A stretch of DNA of 64,000 bases, taken from assembly GCA_947561395.2 (NCBI GenBank), contig OX387182.1, positions 41,099,949-41,163,948 on the forward strand, in the 5' to 3' direction. This document shows positions 1 to 12,208 of this stretch, piece after piece. The position numbers and the translations under genes were made by a program. Each line of letters opens with the position of its first letter. The stretch's first letter is position 1. Below the pieces are notes generated by a model, which had not been told where the DNA came from, ran no database searches, and saw nothing but the letters and a program-made list of their open reading frames with translations. Source of the stretch: Buxus sempervirens. Lineage: Eukaryota; Streptophyta; Magnoliopsida; Buxales; Buxaceae.

Positions 1-470
1 AAATGCAGAAAATGAAATTTTAATTGAAAAGTCAAATCTGAGAAATTCAAAAAGTTGACTTTTTTATCTGGTGAAAATCAGTCACCATACTTCTCACCAT
101 TGGAAAGAGGATTCCGATACGATTCTAATGGAATAGAGTTTGCTCAAATCGGAGTCCAAATGAAGAAGTTATGGACTAGTCAAATTTGAGAGAGCATGTC
201 ATTTGATACCCCATTTGATACCAGCAGAAAGAGCATCTCGACACGATTCCAACACAACTTAGTTTGCTGGAATTGGAGTCCCGGATAAGGAAATATGAGC
301 AAAATTGGCTCCGGGACGCGACTTGGCACTTCTGCTAAAAAAACTCGAATTTGCTACTAAACTCTAGCTCAGTGGATAGAGGATGTCGACCTGGTTTCAA
401 CGCAACTGAGTTTGCTAGAATCAGAGCTCAAATGAGAGAGTTATGGGCAATCCTTGGTCAAAAATAAACT

Positions 471-499
471 GTCCACGTGGCAAACTGCGCCATGTGGAC
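471..499 (+). repeat. Palindrome upstream of LTR TATA box
   Basis: Inverted repeat with arms GTCCACGTGGC and GCCATGTGGAC around a short spacer, 205 bp before the TATA box of the group B LTR. It occupies the position where other Tat-type LTRs in this window carry differently sequenced palindromes. Confidence 0.7.
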
Positions 500-703
500 G
501 TCCCCCTTTCTTAACCCTTAAGTAAACAAAAATATTAACAAAAAGAGTCTTTCTTAACCCCTAAGTAGAAAATATTAACAAAAGAGTCTTTCTTAACCAT
601 TAAGTAGAAGTAATAAGTCACAAGTAAGAAATAACAATAAAAAAGTCACTTTTGATAAAAATATTTAAAATTTGGTCTTTTTTAACCCTTAAGCAACCTC
701 TCC

Positions 704-733
704 TATAAAATTGGGGGGGGGGGGGGGGGGGGG
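704..733 (+). promoter_or_regulatory. LTR TATA box followed by a 21-G tract
   Basis: TATAAAA at 704-710 is followed after TT by 21 consecutive G (713-733), where transcription would be expected to start. The related LTR at 27,253-27,260 (minus) has a TATA box next to a C tract on its sense strand. The promoter role is inferred from position and the family layout. Confidence 0.6.
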
Positions 734-1750
734 TGTGGTTGGGATGCATCAAAGGGTTGAGCACATTTTGGTTGGCTCATTTTGTCTTGATCCCATCTCC
801 CATCTCTCCCAAGCTCTCACAACCCCTGCCAAACCCTTCCTAAATCCTTTCCCTCTTCTTGTTCTTCACTTGAAACCAAAGAAGGAGACCTTGGAGGACC
901 TAGGAAGCACACAAAGGAGGTGCTCCAGCAGCCGTCCAAGCCTCAAGGAAGTGCAATCATACCACTCAAAGGTCATTTTGACCCCAAGGTAATGTTCCTT
1001 ATTACATGTTGTTGAACATATGGGAATATGAGTTAATTTGAAACACCCGAAATTTCATACATGTGTTGATATTTCTAGTACATGGTATGTGTGTGTTTTT
1101 CTTGTTTTTATACACCCTTTTTATGTCTCTAAAGATCCCTACTCCCCTAAGGTAAGAAAAAGCAACCGGTTGAACTAAAGAGAGGATGAGTTTTCTGTTA
1201 GTTTGATTCTAAGTGTTTTAAGTCGTTTTCTCCTAATACTACTGCTGTTTTTATTCTTCACTTATTAGGGGAGTGTGTTCCCCTTCATCTCTACCTCATG
1301 TAACCTCCATGTTAACCGCCTCTTTCTCTTCTTTAAATAGGTTTGGTTGGATGGCTTGTTTTTGCTTTTAGCATGAGATTAATGATAGGGCTTGTTGGCA
1401 TGTTTAGGGTAGATAATATGAATGTGTTTTTTAGTTTCACACTCTTTGATGCTTTCATATTAATCCCTTCAAGCTACTTGTAAGTAATATGCATGCTTAC
1501 CTTTTAACACATGCTCACACATGAAGCATGCTCGCTCACACACACACTTTTGTCTCATTTATAAAAATCTGTCAAAATGCATGTAGTTTCATGGTTTAAG
1601 AGCATGCATGCTAGGCTTTGTTGATGAATTTGTGTTATCCTTGTGTGATTATTGACATGTGGAGTATGAGGAACTAGGACAGGGATACTTAGGTCCCTGT
1701 CACAGTGCTGGAACATCCTAAACGACCCAGAATCACAACCCCCTTTGAAA

Positions 1751-1855
1751 GATCCGGCAACTCAGGTCGGATCAACAGAGCCTTATTCATAGCCGGCTAA
1801 AAATACCAGATACACTGAGCCTTGTGTGTAACCGGCATCTCAGGCCGGCTACACT
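1751..1855 (+). repeat. Palindrome cassette downstream of TATA in group B LTR
   Basis: Two clear palindromes: GATCCGGC...CGGATC at 1751-1773 and GTGTAACCGGC...GCCGGCTACAC at 1826-1855, with a degenerate one between. Their cores (CCGGCAACTCAGG and CCGGCATCTCAGGCCGG) nearly match palindromes in the LTRs of the gag-only element at 14,862-14,967 and 26,227-26,372. Confidence 0.75.
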
Positions 1856-2919
1856 ACTAGACAGCATTTTTGCTAATTTTGTGATATTGTGCTAATTCTT
1901 TGGTTTGTTTGATCAATCCGGATGAACCAGAAGGGTTTTCGGGTCACCCGAAAACCCAAGATGGGCCATGGACCGACTCAGTCCAATTTGAATTCCAGTG
2001 GGCCTTCCAACGGAGCCCACCAAGCCCGACAAACCCACTTTTGCTAAATGAAGACAATTAAATTAATTGAGTGGGCCAAACCCATTGAGGCCCACCAAAG
2101 CCCATTTTGGAAGCATGATGCTTAGATTTAGGCATGGTTTAGCTGAGACCAAGGGCAAGGCCTGTCGGGCCCACGAAGCCCATTGAACCCAACCAAGGTT
2201 AGGGTTTCCAAACCCTAACTCAGGAAGCCTTGGGCTTTCAAGCTCAAGCCCAGGTAAAGGGCCCCAAGCCCAAAGCCTGATCCATTTTGGCTTAGTTAAC
2301 CAAGATAATCTCAAAATCACTTGGCAACCAATTGTGTGGCCTATTCAAGGGCCCACAAAGCAATCCCGGTCCGCTTTGGCATGAAATCCACTTAAATAAT
2401 CAAACTTGAATTCGAAAATAAAATCAATCCATTTGAACCAAGCCCAAAGGGCCTCTCAGGCTAGACCGAGGCCCACCAGGGGACACGTGAGCTCAACCAA
2501 GCCCACCAAGGAATCCGCGGGCCTTCCAACGGGGCCCGCCCAATCAGACTCATCTCATATTTAACTAAAAAGATAAAATCAAGTAAAGGGGCCCACACCG
2601 CTTTGGCGGTCCCGCCAGACTTAACCAAATTGAATGCTGGAATAGGAATCGGGTGAGTGAGAGACCAAAGTTGACTCAAACCAAGGAAACCTATGGGACC
2701 TGTCACTTGACGGGGTGGACTGGGGCATCTACAGACTTCCCCGGACCACAACCGAGAACTTACTTAGAATCTCAAGCCGCAGACCAAGCCATAATAGAAA
2801 AACTTAGGCACCCAGGTGTCTGCCTGCACCCCATCAGGCAGTGGCGACTCCAGACAAATCCCTGAGGCACACATCATTTTGCATGCGCCTCGTCGTGCGA
2901 CCGAAATCAGGTGCACACA

Positions 2920-4866
2920 GGTAGGGTGAGATATGAATATCCCAGTAGGTAACACACATGCATGTTTAAACAATTCATATACATAAAAATAACAATTCAT
3001 GCACGATTAAGCAATGTCGACTAATCAGGCTCGCATAACCATTCCTATCGATCATGAATACAAAACAATATAATAAATAGTTCTAAATATAAATTTCAGC
3101 AAGTAATATGATAGAAATTCAATATCATAAATCAATAGGATAATCCATACCTTACTAGGATGCACTAAACAGTCACATCCAACCAATATACCAATTACAT
3201 GCCTCCAGCATGTATGTAACAGTAACAATATGTGTTTGTGATTTTAGTGTCATTGTAGGACTCACAAAGATAGATAAACCTTTTGAGATGATTTTCGACC
3301 AATCGCTATATCATCGTGCGGCTTAAGAGCAGTGCTACTAATGATACTCAAGTCCCATGTAGTGTAGCTTAGATAAGAGCTGTAGTCACTGACTTATTGC
3401 ACACGTACCTATCAGAGTTGGCATGTATCACCAGCATGTAGCACCAGAATCAATACATGGAGATGGTCGCTTATCCACATGTACAGGGAATTACCAGCGG
3501 CTCACCGGGGTGTCCCTCCAGACATAGGACCTTCTTAAATAAACCCACTTGCAAAGGAAGTGCACTCACACAAGGGAGAAACTCAACCCAAATGAAATAT
3601 CCCTTAGCTATCTAGCCACAACTATGGATCCATAGCCAGCTATGCCCACTAGACACAAAAAATCCCTAAAGTCTAATAATTTTATAAGGGTTGGTGCCTA
3701 GCGGCATATAAGAGTAAATCTGACATTTCCTTCAATATTCGGGTTAACTGAGTTGAACTTATGATCTGAAATCTCTTTATTTAATTATCAAGTTTAAAGT
3801 GTAATTTAAAGATGTTCTGGTAATCAAATAATAAGTCAAGTTTTCCAAAGACTATATTTCACAGTTTCATACAAAGTTTGGCAACTAGTGTCCTAAATAT
3901 CTCCCTAATTTATTTTTCTGTAAAACAGGAAATTTGATAAATTATTTTGGTCTTAAAACATCTTAATTAATGATTAAAATTGACTAAAAATAGTTTGGAA
4001 TTGAATCAGGGTTTGAAAATGCGAAATTCTGCATTTTCTGCATAGAGCGCCGAGGATCGCCTAGGATCGCTCAGGTGGTCTAAGGTAGGTGGTAGTTCAT
4101 TTTAGATCGCCGATGATAAGTCATCAAGCGGCCTTGGGTGGTCTCAAAATTTGTACTAGCGCCTAAGAGCGCTGAGGATCGCTGAGCACAGTAAGGTCAG
4201 CGGTCACTAAAAAACGAACAGAAACAGTTCAAAAATGTTATTTTTCCTATTCTAAGCATTCCCATAATACATATAATGATCATATCATGCTTTATACATA
4301 TATCTACGTCACAAAAACATGCTTTGAAGATTAAATACACGTAAATCCAAAAACGAACGTAAAACTGTGTCACCTACCTCTTACGGTTGTCCCCTCTTCT
4401 TCTCTTCTAAAACAATACTATCACACTCCCTTTTGGTTGCAGAAAACCTTGGAACAGTGAAAGACTTGGCCCTTCTCCCCTTCGTTCTTCTTCTTCCTCA
4501 GTCGTTCTCGGTCGTTTCTGTCTTGCGGCTGTCGAATACGAACGAGTATGAGCAAATACAATTAGGTATTCCCAAACGTATTCCTTTATGGTATTTAACT
4601 TGTATATATATATATATATATACTCTTTGATCCCACGCAACCCACACACAAAACTAAACGTACATCGCCCAATAAGAATACATCTAAATTTGCGTATCAA
4701 TCATACCTCAATATCTCACAATCAAACGGTCGGATCTGCACCCAACTCTGGATCTCCACTAATTACGATATCGCTTACAACCATAAATTATTTCCATCAA
4801 TTATAACTCCCAAGGATATTATTTATTAATTTATTATATCATTTAAGGAAAATTCAGGGTTTTACA
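2920..4866 (+). mobile_element. Del/Tekay-like Ty3/gypsy LTR remnant, left part outside window
   Basis: Shares long blocks with the complete Del-like LTR at 42,085-45,115: the stretch from GGACTCACAAAGAT through CACCGGGGTGTCCCTCCAGACATAGG (3250-3530 here, 2650-2930 into the 42-kb window there), then the CTATGGATCCAT...CTATGCCC block. It ends TTCAGGGTTTTACA at 4866, like the other family members. The left part was split off by insertion of the group B LTR at 2919/2920. No coding sequence. A TA microsatellite lies at 4603-4621. Assignment to Del/Tekay chromoviruses is inferred from LTR termini alone. Confidence 0.65.
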
Positions 4867-6039
4867 CCTATTAATTAAGGATTAGTCTTTAATTAATAGA
4901 AATTTTTATTCTGCGATTGTTTACATCTATTCAACCCCTCTAGGTGTAATTAGAGTCTAAACCGTATTTTTTATATAGAATGCAAATCGATCTTATATTA
5001 ACCTCTTTTAAATATGTACCGACATAACATAAATTAATTGAGATTATTATTAAATGATTAACAAATGATAACTAAATATGATTAGAGCTTTACACTAACA
5101 TGCATATAAAGTACTCATCAAATTCAAAAATATAAACATGTCCCCCCAATTTCGATTCATAGTGGATTTTCTTAATACTAAAGTCAATATAGATGTTACA
5201 CATTTTCTCTGCGTTCATGCGCATCACGCGCGCCTTTCCCCAAAATGCTGTTGAAGAGAGAATATTCCCCAAAGGAATCATCACAGTGGATTATATGGTG
5301 CACTTAAAATAAGCTTAAGCAAAGTCAATTAAGAAAGAATCTAGAGAGGCAAGGACTTCTACTTATTAGGTTTTAGTAGCACAAAATATATAGTGACAGA
5401 TAAAAAATGCACCGTCCAAAAGGGTCACAGACCCCGCCTTGAATTGTGAACCTTTTCCGAAAGCATTTCCACTAGAGGCAAAATCCGATGGTTCCATGAA
5501 ACCACCGGCTGGGATGGACTTTGAATGTATGGGGCTCACCCCTAACATGGGCATCCATCCGTGCATTTCATGCTGGCACCACTGACCGCCTCCAGGTGAA
5601 ACGTTCTCCCTTTTTCCATATTATAATATTTGTCTACTTATTCGCACCATTGCCCAAAAGAAAAGGAAAAAAAAAGAAACTTGTGACTCTTATTTTCGAC
5701 TAAAAATGATGGAATCGTCCATTGTGACATATAAAAAATGATAGATTTGAGAATGCTGTAAGAAATGAAATGTCACAATACTTGAAAATAAAAAAAAAAA
5801 GAAAAAAAGAAAAAGAGGTCATAGACCCCACATTGTATTCTCTGATCTGTTTGCTTTGAATGATTCCAACAAAAATTACATTGAAAGGAAGCCAAACTCT
5901 AACCAGGTTCCAACAAAAATTACCTGCAAATAGAGAAAGGAAATATATTTATACCTTCTCCATGTCTCTAGAAATTAGAAAGTAGGTGACTTAATAAATA
6001 CGTTAACGGAAAGCAAAAAGGATAAAGGAGAAAGATGAG
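4867..6039. other. Unassigned AT-rich stretch, no gene seen
   Basis: AT-rich sequence with poly-A runs near 5670 and 5790 and no supportable gene on either strand. The end nearest 6039 would be the 3' untranslated region of the minus-strand host gene whose stop codon lies at 6040-6042. Short open frames at 5090-5284 and 5366-5566 look like chance. Confidence 0.5.
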
Positions 6040-6243
6040 TTACCAAGCACGTATTCTATCTAACCGATCAACACTCTTCCTTGCTCTTTCCAATTGGTGA
6101 TCAATGCTAGCTTTTCCAAGACTTTCAAGGCATTGTTTGCTTCTCCGGGACCTCTCTATTTGGTCAAAAGAGATTCTTAACTTTTTGGCATACTTCAAGC
6201 GTAAGCTACAATTATGGCAAAGCGTAGACTGCCTTGAGGATAA
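6040..6243 (-). CDS. Last exon of an unrecognised host gene
   Basis: An uninterrupted 67-codon frame plus TAA stop (6040-6042), entered on the minus strand through a ...ATCTTAAG acceptor. The peptide opens LSSRQSTLCHNCSLRLKYAK and ends LERARKSVDRLDRIRAW. It is highly charged (Arg/Lys with Glu/Asp) with heptad-like Leu/Ile spacing, so probably helical or coiled coil, and has a C-x2-N-C element near its start. Its phase-0 start fits the donor of the exon at 6405-6456. I do not recognise the family. Upstream exons should lie at higher coordinates but are probably displaced by the LTR at 6587-7543 and what lies beyond. Whether the gene is intact cannot be told from this window. Confidence 0.6.
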   Translation of the reverse strand, partial: LSSRQSTLCHNCSLRLKYAKKLRISFDQIERSRRSKQCLESLGKASIDHQLERARKSVDRLDRIRAW

Positions 6244-6404
6244 CTTAAGATATTAGCATTACTTATAAAGGTTAAACCATATGTATATGAAACTGTTAAA
6301 AGAAGGAAAGGGATCGAATAAGGAGGAGGGAAACAGGCGTATATTCTCCTATTCCCTGCAATGAACTTTTAAAGGTCCAGAAAGACTAAATTTAAAGATA
6401 TTAC

Positions 6405-6456
6405 CTGAACAAGGGCCTCAAATTTACTTCTCAAATGAAAATAATCTTGGTGGATC
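6405..6456 (-). CDS. Penultimate exon of the same host gene
   Basis: On the minus strand: acceptor ...AATTAAATAG, then 52 bases with one leading base plus 17 codons reading IHQDYFHLRSKFEALVQ, then a CAG|GTAATA donor. It ends in phase 0 and joins in frame to the exon at 6040-6243 across a 161-bp intron, so two independently found splice sites agree with one open frame. The intron is AT-rich and plant-like. The next upstream exon was not found between 6457 and 6586. Confidence 0.55.
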
Positions 6457-6586
6457 CTATTTAATTAGGGCCTGAAGGCACTTGAAAGGAAAGGATAACA
6501 TTTTCATCAAAAGAAAGCTCATATTCGACTATTCACACATACACACATTGTAGGTGCCTTTTTTGAATCCATGTCCACGTGTCCAA

Positions 6587-7543
6587 TGTTATCTCCACAG
6601 TGTTGAAATGCCGATGACATGTCTTCAGATCTTGATTCTGAGTAGGAGAGGTATGTCCGACACTGGCCTAAATCGCCGACTCAGCAGCCGTTCTCGCGCC
6701 GTTATTGAACAGAAAAGGGGTTAGAGTCAGTAAGGCGTAAGAGGTAGGCAATGGCTAGAATGAGAAACAAGAGATACTCAAGTGTTCTTCACGTATGCCA
6801 AGCCAGAGAGCTCCTTTCACAGTTCCAAAAAGTGTAGAAGATAGAAATCCAAAGATGGACTTATAGAATTCCTGGTAGACTTGGAGAAGGTTCAGAGGAA
6901 AAGAAGTACTGCTCTCAACATCCAAAGATCCAAGAGGCCCTCAAATGGAAGAGGGTTCTTATATTTATAGAAGGAATGGGTCTCTAGGATTGTGACAAGT
7001 GTCACAATCTGAGGCTTAAGATGTTCTCATATTTATCTTGAATCTGGTCTCATAAATGTCTGGGTTCATGATATGAATGAAATAAGAGATAGTGATGATA
7101 AAAGATATAGCTCTCTGATTTGTATGCCGGGTCCCGCATGTTAAGATGTAGAATTATAAATCACTTGAATTCTTTGTCATTCTAGGTTGACATGCCGTGA
7201 TTCGTCACTGGCTGCCGATGATTCCCACGCCCGTGTTGGCGACACCTTAAGGACTGCCAGAAACCCCCCCTAAGTAGGCTTTCACCCAAGATAGAGATCT
7301 CCAGTCCAATATGCCGGATTAATATAATATAAATAAATCATTTCATATTTTATTATTATTGTTTTTGTCAAGTAACAAATAACTCATGATAGGCTAATTT
7401 GTCAAGTAACAGATGACCCATGACAGGTTGTCTCTGTCGGGTGACAGGTAACCCATAACAAATCTATTTATATCATTTAACAAATCATCCATGCTGAATC
7501 ATTATATAGGTGACGTGTCTAGTTATAAAAATGGTCATCTACA
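6587..7543 (-). mobile_element. Ty3/gypsy 3' LTR of a decayed minus-strand element
   Basis: A 957-bp segment with TG...CA ends (TGTAGATGACC...GGAGATAACA on the minus strand) and a TATA box TATAAATA at 6962-6969 (minus). It is preceded on that strand by a purine-rich tract. It therefore reads as a 3' LTR with internal sequence at higher coordinates, where integrase remnants of the same strand lie. Its 5' partner LTR is not seen in the window. Lineage below Ty3/gypsy is undetermined. Confidence 0.6.
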
Positions 7544-7560
7544 TTAAGCCCCCTTTTGTG
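7544..7560 (-). other. Polypurine tract next to 3' LTR
   Basis: On the minus strand the sequence ACAAAAGGGGGCTTAA immediately precedes the LTR start TGTAGATG, as expected for a plus-strand primer in a retroelement. Confidence 0.6.
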
Positions 7561-8769
7561 TTTTGGCAGTTTTCAAGTGCCAAAAGCAAAACATAAGTAT
7601 ATGGGGGTATTTTGATAATTAGCAATATTGACTAATTTTTAACTTAAAAAGTTTGTCTCAGTTAAATTGATTGTGCCAAGGTCTTACCAAGACTTTGGCA
7701 GGTTAGAGGCAGAGTTGGACTCGAATTCTCATAGCTAAAGCCCAATTACAAGTAAGAGTTGTGTAGAACTCTAATTGCAAGAGTTACACTCTAACTCTAA
7801 TTCATATAAGATTAGATTTAATACTTAAAGATAGAGTTGGATTAAGGAATTAGAGTCCCTATCAAACAATCAACTTTAAATCTATAAATATTTGTCCTTA
7901 TCCTCATCCTCACCTTAAATCTACAAATATTTCTTCTCTCTCTTTTAAGACTCTCTCGTTGCTTCTCTCGGCACACCATCCCCACTCTCTCTCTCTTAAT
8001 CTCCCTTTCTTTTTTTCTCATCCGTTTTTCTTTATTTCTAGATATGACTTGCGTTTTTTTCTCATCTGTTTTTCTCATCCGTTTTTGTATCTCTCTTGTT
8101 TTCACTTGGATTCGGTTTCACCATTTTCGGTCAAAACCCCTTCAATTGATGTCAAAGCCCCTTCGATTGACTTTTTTTTTGGTAATGAAGCCCCATCGAT
8201 TGATGAAACCGCAGCCGATGAGCTTACCAATAAAAAAAACCCATCCGATGAAACAATGTGAAGGTTGCCTCCTTACCAACTGTAACGTGAGTAATTTTTT
8301 TTTCTTTTTTTATGGCAACTCTCCCGTCACATCAAACTTAAATGTAAACAAAGTCCCACCATATCTTGTCCTATTTGAGAAGATCACAACCATCCACTTT
8401 GAAGACTTTTTCCAATTTAGATTTCTAAATCCATTTTTCACTTTAACTTAAAGAAAATATAAATTTACTCTCATACTCCTTAAGTTATATCACAAGGCAA
8501 ATTGTACTAAACTCTCCTCTCTCTTTTTTTTTTCCTTAATCTCATGCATACATAAATTCATATCTCCCTTTTTTTTTCTCACTTTTCGACATACACATTC
8601 TTTTCATAAAAGATTTCATGCACTTTTTTTTTTTAATTCTATGTCTAACATATTTCTCTTTATATTTTACTTTTTTTTTTTAATATAGGTATGCCAGATT
8701 CACACATACGAGGATCTAAACATGCATACTCATGACACTTAAGAAAGCAATCTTAAAGATTCTCTACTT
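7561..8769. other. Non-coding stretch with promoter-like and pyrimidine-rich blocks
   Basis: AT-rich, with TATAAATATTTG at 7880 followed by CT-rich sequence to 8110 resembling a transcript leader, then T runs at 8170-8700. Open frames at 7842-8105, 7959-8261 and 8044-8451 are low-complexity and I do not support them as genes. It probably belongs to the decayed gypsy element. Confidence 0.4.
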
Positions 8770-9310
8770 GTGCCCCTGAAACTCAGCGAACTCGTGACTA
8801 AGTTCGTGCCCAAATCCGTGCCCACAAGGCCACAAGTGGGTTTGGGCCTGGCTTGACCTTACGAATTCGTGCCCGTAGGGCCTAGCATGTTCGTGCCTGG
8901 ATTCGTGCCCACAAGGCCACAAGCGAATCCCGGCTTAGCTTGATATGACGAACTCATGTTCATAGAGCCATACTGGTTCGTGCCCAAATCCGTGCCCGCA
9001 GGGCCACAAGCGGGTTCGGGCTTGGCTTGACTTTGATGAATTTGCGCCCGTTGGAAGCGTATTCGTGCTTGGATCCGTGCCCGCAAGGCCATAAGCGGAT
9101 TCTAGCCTTGCTTGACTTGACGAACTCGTGCTCGCAGGGCCAAGCATGTTTGTGCCTAGAATCGTGCCCTCAAGGCCACAATCGGATTTAGGTTTGGCTT
9201 GCTTAGATGAACTCGTGCCCGCTGGAAGCATGTTCATGTTCGAATTCGTGCCCGCTGGAAGCATGTTCATGTTCGAATTCGTGCCTGCAGGGCCACAAAC
9301 AGATTAGAAC
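8770..9310. repeat. Degenerate tandem array, period about 87 bp, about 6 copies
   Basis: The core TCCGTGCCCGCAGGGCCACAAG recurs in diverged form near 8814, 8903, 8990, 9075, 9162 and 9285, with GACGAACTCGTGCCCGCTGG between copies. A sub-duplication of about 31 bp (GCCCGCTGGAAGCATGTTCA) sits at 9216-9275. Both frames stay open by composition, giving spurious proteins. Confidence 0.8.
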
Positions 9311-10929
9311 TCAACCAATTGAGTGTATTGGACTATACCTGATTTGACGAATCTGCACCCACCAGAGCTAAAGAATCTATCAACGATGATGATGCCGAGC
9401 ACCTTATAGTTTGCCGAATGAAATTGCCCTGGGCTTGGAGATAGATGGGCACAGCCCCCCGTCTTGACATATCACTTTCGTATTTGACATAGAGGCTGGG
9501 TTTGAAGAAGTAGCATACGTGGCCTGAGACAGCCTCATGCCAAGTGATCAAATCTTCTTAGCTATCATCATGCTGTCTTCCATTCATGGATCGTCATGAT
9601 GGATGCTTTATTTTGTCTTCCTATAATCCCCACTGCTCCATCAGACAGCTCGAACTTGTTCAAAAAGTTGCATCTTCTTGGCCCAAATCTTGGCGTATGA
9701 CAGGTAAGTCGACATCTATGTTTTTCTGATATGAACCTTCTAGCGTTTATATTTGTGAACATACATGCATTCAAAGGGCTTCTCATGATTGTCTTAGTGT
9801 ACTCACGAACGTGACAGACCAATCGAAGCTCCTCTCTCATCTTCTACATGTCTTGCGGTCGCATCAGCAACTTTAAGGCTTTCTTCATCATGGAAGAAAG
9901 CAACAAATGGGAAGGAGCCTTCAACGAAAACCAAGCATAGTCTGTCAAAGCTTTTGAAGACAGGTGATAAATCTGCCACTCCATTTTTCTCGTATTGCAT
10001 GCTTTATCACAGTGCTTATAGTTTTATGTCTTGACAGATCACCACTTATTTTGAGGATACGTCTCAGTGCAAGGTATGCCTAAAGACCCTTCTATCTTGT
10101 TCTTCCACTAAAATCAATAGCAGTAACAAGAATTATGATTCTCTTGTATGTCATAATACCTTGTGCCATGAAAAATGTGGCTCTTACTGAGCAGTACCAT
10201 ACACAATCTTCAACTTAGGTCTTCAAATCTTAAATTTGTTGTGACATTCGTTGACAAGCTCCATGGCAGCTTCTGTGCATATCACTTGATAAAGTATTCA
10301 GTAACAACAACAATCCAGAATTGTCTTTCAATAGCTAAGTTAATCAACTGATATAGATTTAGCCCCCAAATATGAAAAGAGCCATGGCTTCACAAAACTT
10401 TTAAGCACTTTGATAAACATAGATGAGATTGCCAGACATAATTTCTCAGCATAAATAGATGTACCCACTTTCATCATAAGCTAATAATACCATTGGCTTT
10501 GTAGATGCTGCAATGATTCTTTGCTTTCTCCATAACTGTCACATTGGTCAAAGTGCTATCAATGTAGAGGTTCTTTGGCTTCATCACTTGATACGCATTC
10601 AATGCCTGTTCATTATTGGCTTGGCGGATTAGCTTCTGTTTTTTTATGAAAAATCTGGCAACTTTCTTCTTTTTTCTAGGATTTGACATCATTCTATGGC
10701 CTTTGCCCAAGGATTTATATTTTGTCACATCACATTCCATCTTTGTCCAACGATAGTTGGTAGGTTGTAGCCATCACTATGATGATATTTCCATAGGCAA
10801 GCTGTCACATGTCTCATACATATTCTTAATTCTTGATCAGAAGAATAAATTGCAATAATATGTTGTAAAAATGTGTTTTCAGAGCCTCCTTTGTCATAAC
10901 TGCACAATCCATATGCCATTATAAGGCTA
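9311..10929 (-). mobile_element. Decayed Ty3/gypsy internal region with integrase-core remnant
   Basis: Minus-strand reading at about 10,285-10,392 gives SFHIWGLNLYQLINLA followed by FWIVVVTEYFIK, matching the gypsy integrase core pattern WPFHxWGIDLIGPI...FILVATDYFTKW. The rest is badly decayed with many breaks. It is probably the internal part of the element whose 3' LTR is at 6587-7543. The open frames at 9333-10,740 match nothing I recognise. Confidence 0.55.
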
Positions 10930-11464
10930 GCCATTAGGAATGTGGCTCTCATCAAGCTTGTCAACGAGATCGGTGCTACGCACAAACCCTTAGTCTTGAA
11001 AACATGCCATAAGGAATGTGGTTCTCGTCAAGCTCGTCAGCAAGATCGATGCCATGCACAAACCCTTGGCATTAATAACCTCGTCCATAGGGAATGTGGC
11101 TCTCGTCAAGTTCGTTAGCAAGATCGGTGCCACACACAAACCCTTAGTCTTGAAAACTTGCCATAAGGAATGTGGCTCCCATCAAGCTTGCCAGCAAAAT
11201 CGGTGACATGCACAAACCCTTGGTGTTAATAATCTGGCCATAAGGAATGTGACTCCTGTCAAGCTCGTCAGTGAGATCGGTGCCATACACAAACCCTTGG
11301 CTAATCTCTTTCATGCCAGGAGGACTATGGCTCCTGTCAAGCTCATCAGCAAGATCGGTGCCATACACAAACCATTGTCATTGATAATGAGACCATAAGG
11401 AATATGGCTCCCGTCAAGCTCATCAGCGAGATCGATGCCATGCACAAACCATTGCATTAATAAT
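10930..11464. repeat. Tandem array, about 60-75 bp units (left part)
   Basis: About eight copies of a unit with the core AAGGAATGTGGCTC, GTCAAGCTCGTCAGC, GAGATCGGTGCCATGCACAA and CCCTTGG. It breaks off at the GAGAC target site of the solo LTR and resumes at 28,072. Confidence 0.85.
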
Positions 11465-12208
11465 GAGACTGTGCGCACCCCATTTCGGGCCGCATGACGA
11501 GGTGCATGTGAAGTGATGCTCACCTCGGGACTGGTTTGGAGTCGCCACTGCCTGAGAGGTGCAGGCAGACACAAAAGGGCACCTATCCGGGCCTAATTTT
11601 CTGGTCTGCGGCTTATTAGAGATCTGAGCAAGTTCTCGGTTACGTGGAGGGAAGTCCGAAGACACCCTAGCCAGCCTCATCAATTGACAGGTCCCATAGG
11701 TCTCCCTGGTTCTGAGTCAACTTATTTCTCACCCAATTTCTAAGCCAGCATGCACACTTATTTGGTCTGAGTGGGGACCATTGAAGGCGTGGGTCCTTTT
11801 TTTATATTGATTTTATCTTTTTATTATTTGGTGAAGTGAGTCGGACTCGGTTCCCGTTGGAAGACCCGTGGGTTGCCATGATTGGGCCTGGGGCCCAGTT
11901 GGGTTATTGGGTAACCCATTTGGTTATTTATTCAAATTTTATTTATTTACACCTTAGATTTGGGTTTAGCGGGCTTGGAATGGGCCCATTAGCCAGAGTC
12001 AAGTGGCCTGGGGCCTGTTTATTGAAAACGGGCCCGGTTTAGGCTGGTCAAAAGTGGGCCCAAGGTGCCTTGGTGGGCCTATTTAGGTCCACAGTCCACA
12101 AATGGGCTTAAAATGGCCCAAAATGTCTAAAAGGTTGTTTCAAGCCGGTTCGGGTCAGGTCAAGTCCAACCGGGCCAAAAATTAGATTTTTTAAGTTATT
12201 TTCATAAC

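Larger units (their letters stand above)
1..2919 (+). mobile_element. Group B Tat-like Ty3/gypsy LTR, 5' end cut by window, probably solo
   Basis: Non-coding LTR read on the plus strand. Positions 1-190 align with the start of the complete group B LTR at 28,071 (minus): both have the block around AAGTCAAA, then a run about cells of AGTTTGC and GGAGTC. The right end GGTGCACACA (2910-2919) matches that LTR's end GGTGCGCACA. The body has a TATA box at 704, C/G-rich GGGCCC-type blocks at 1900-2560, and a TGGCGACTCC block about 80 bp before its end. It abuts a Del-like LTR at 2920, so it inserted there. No primer site or coding region follows, which suggests a solo LTR; the left flank is outside the window. 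Placing group B in the Tat lineage rests on similarity of LTR layout and is inferred. Confidence 0.75.

Noticed and set aside
711-992. Frame starting with a poly-Gly run
   Set aside because: Starts in the 21-G tract of the LTR; the rest is LTR sequence without protein character.
8859-9270. Open minus-strand frames with repeated GTNMLPAGTNS-like segments
   Set aside because: Produced by the 87-bp tandem array; overlapping frames are equally open.
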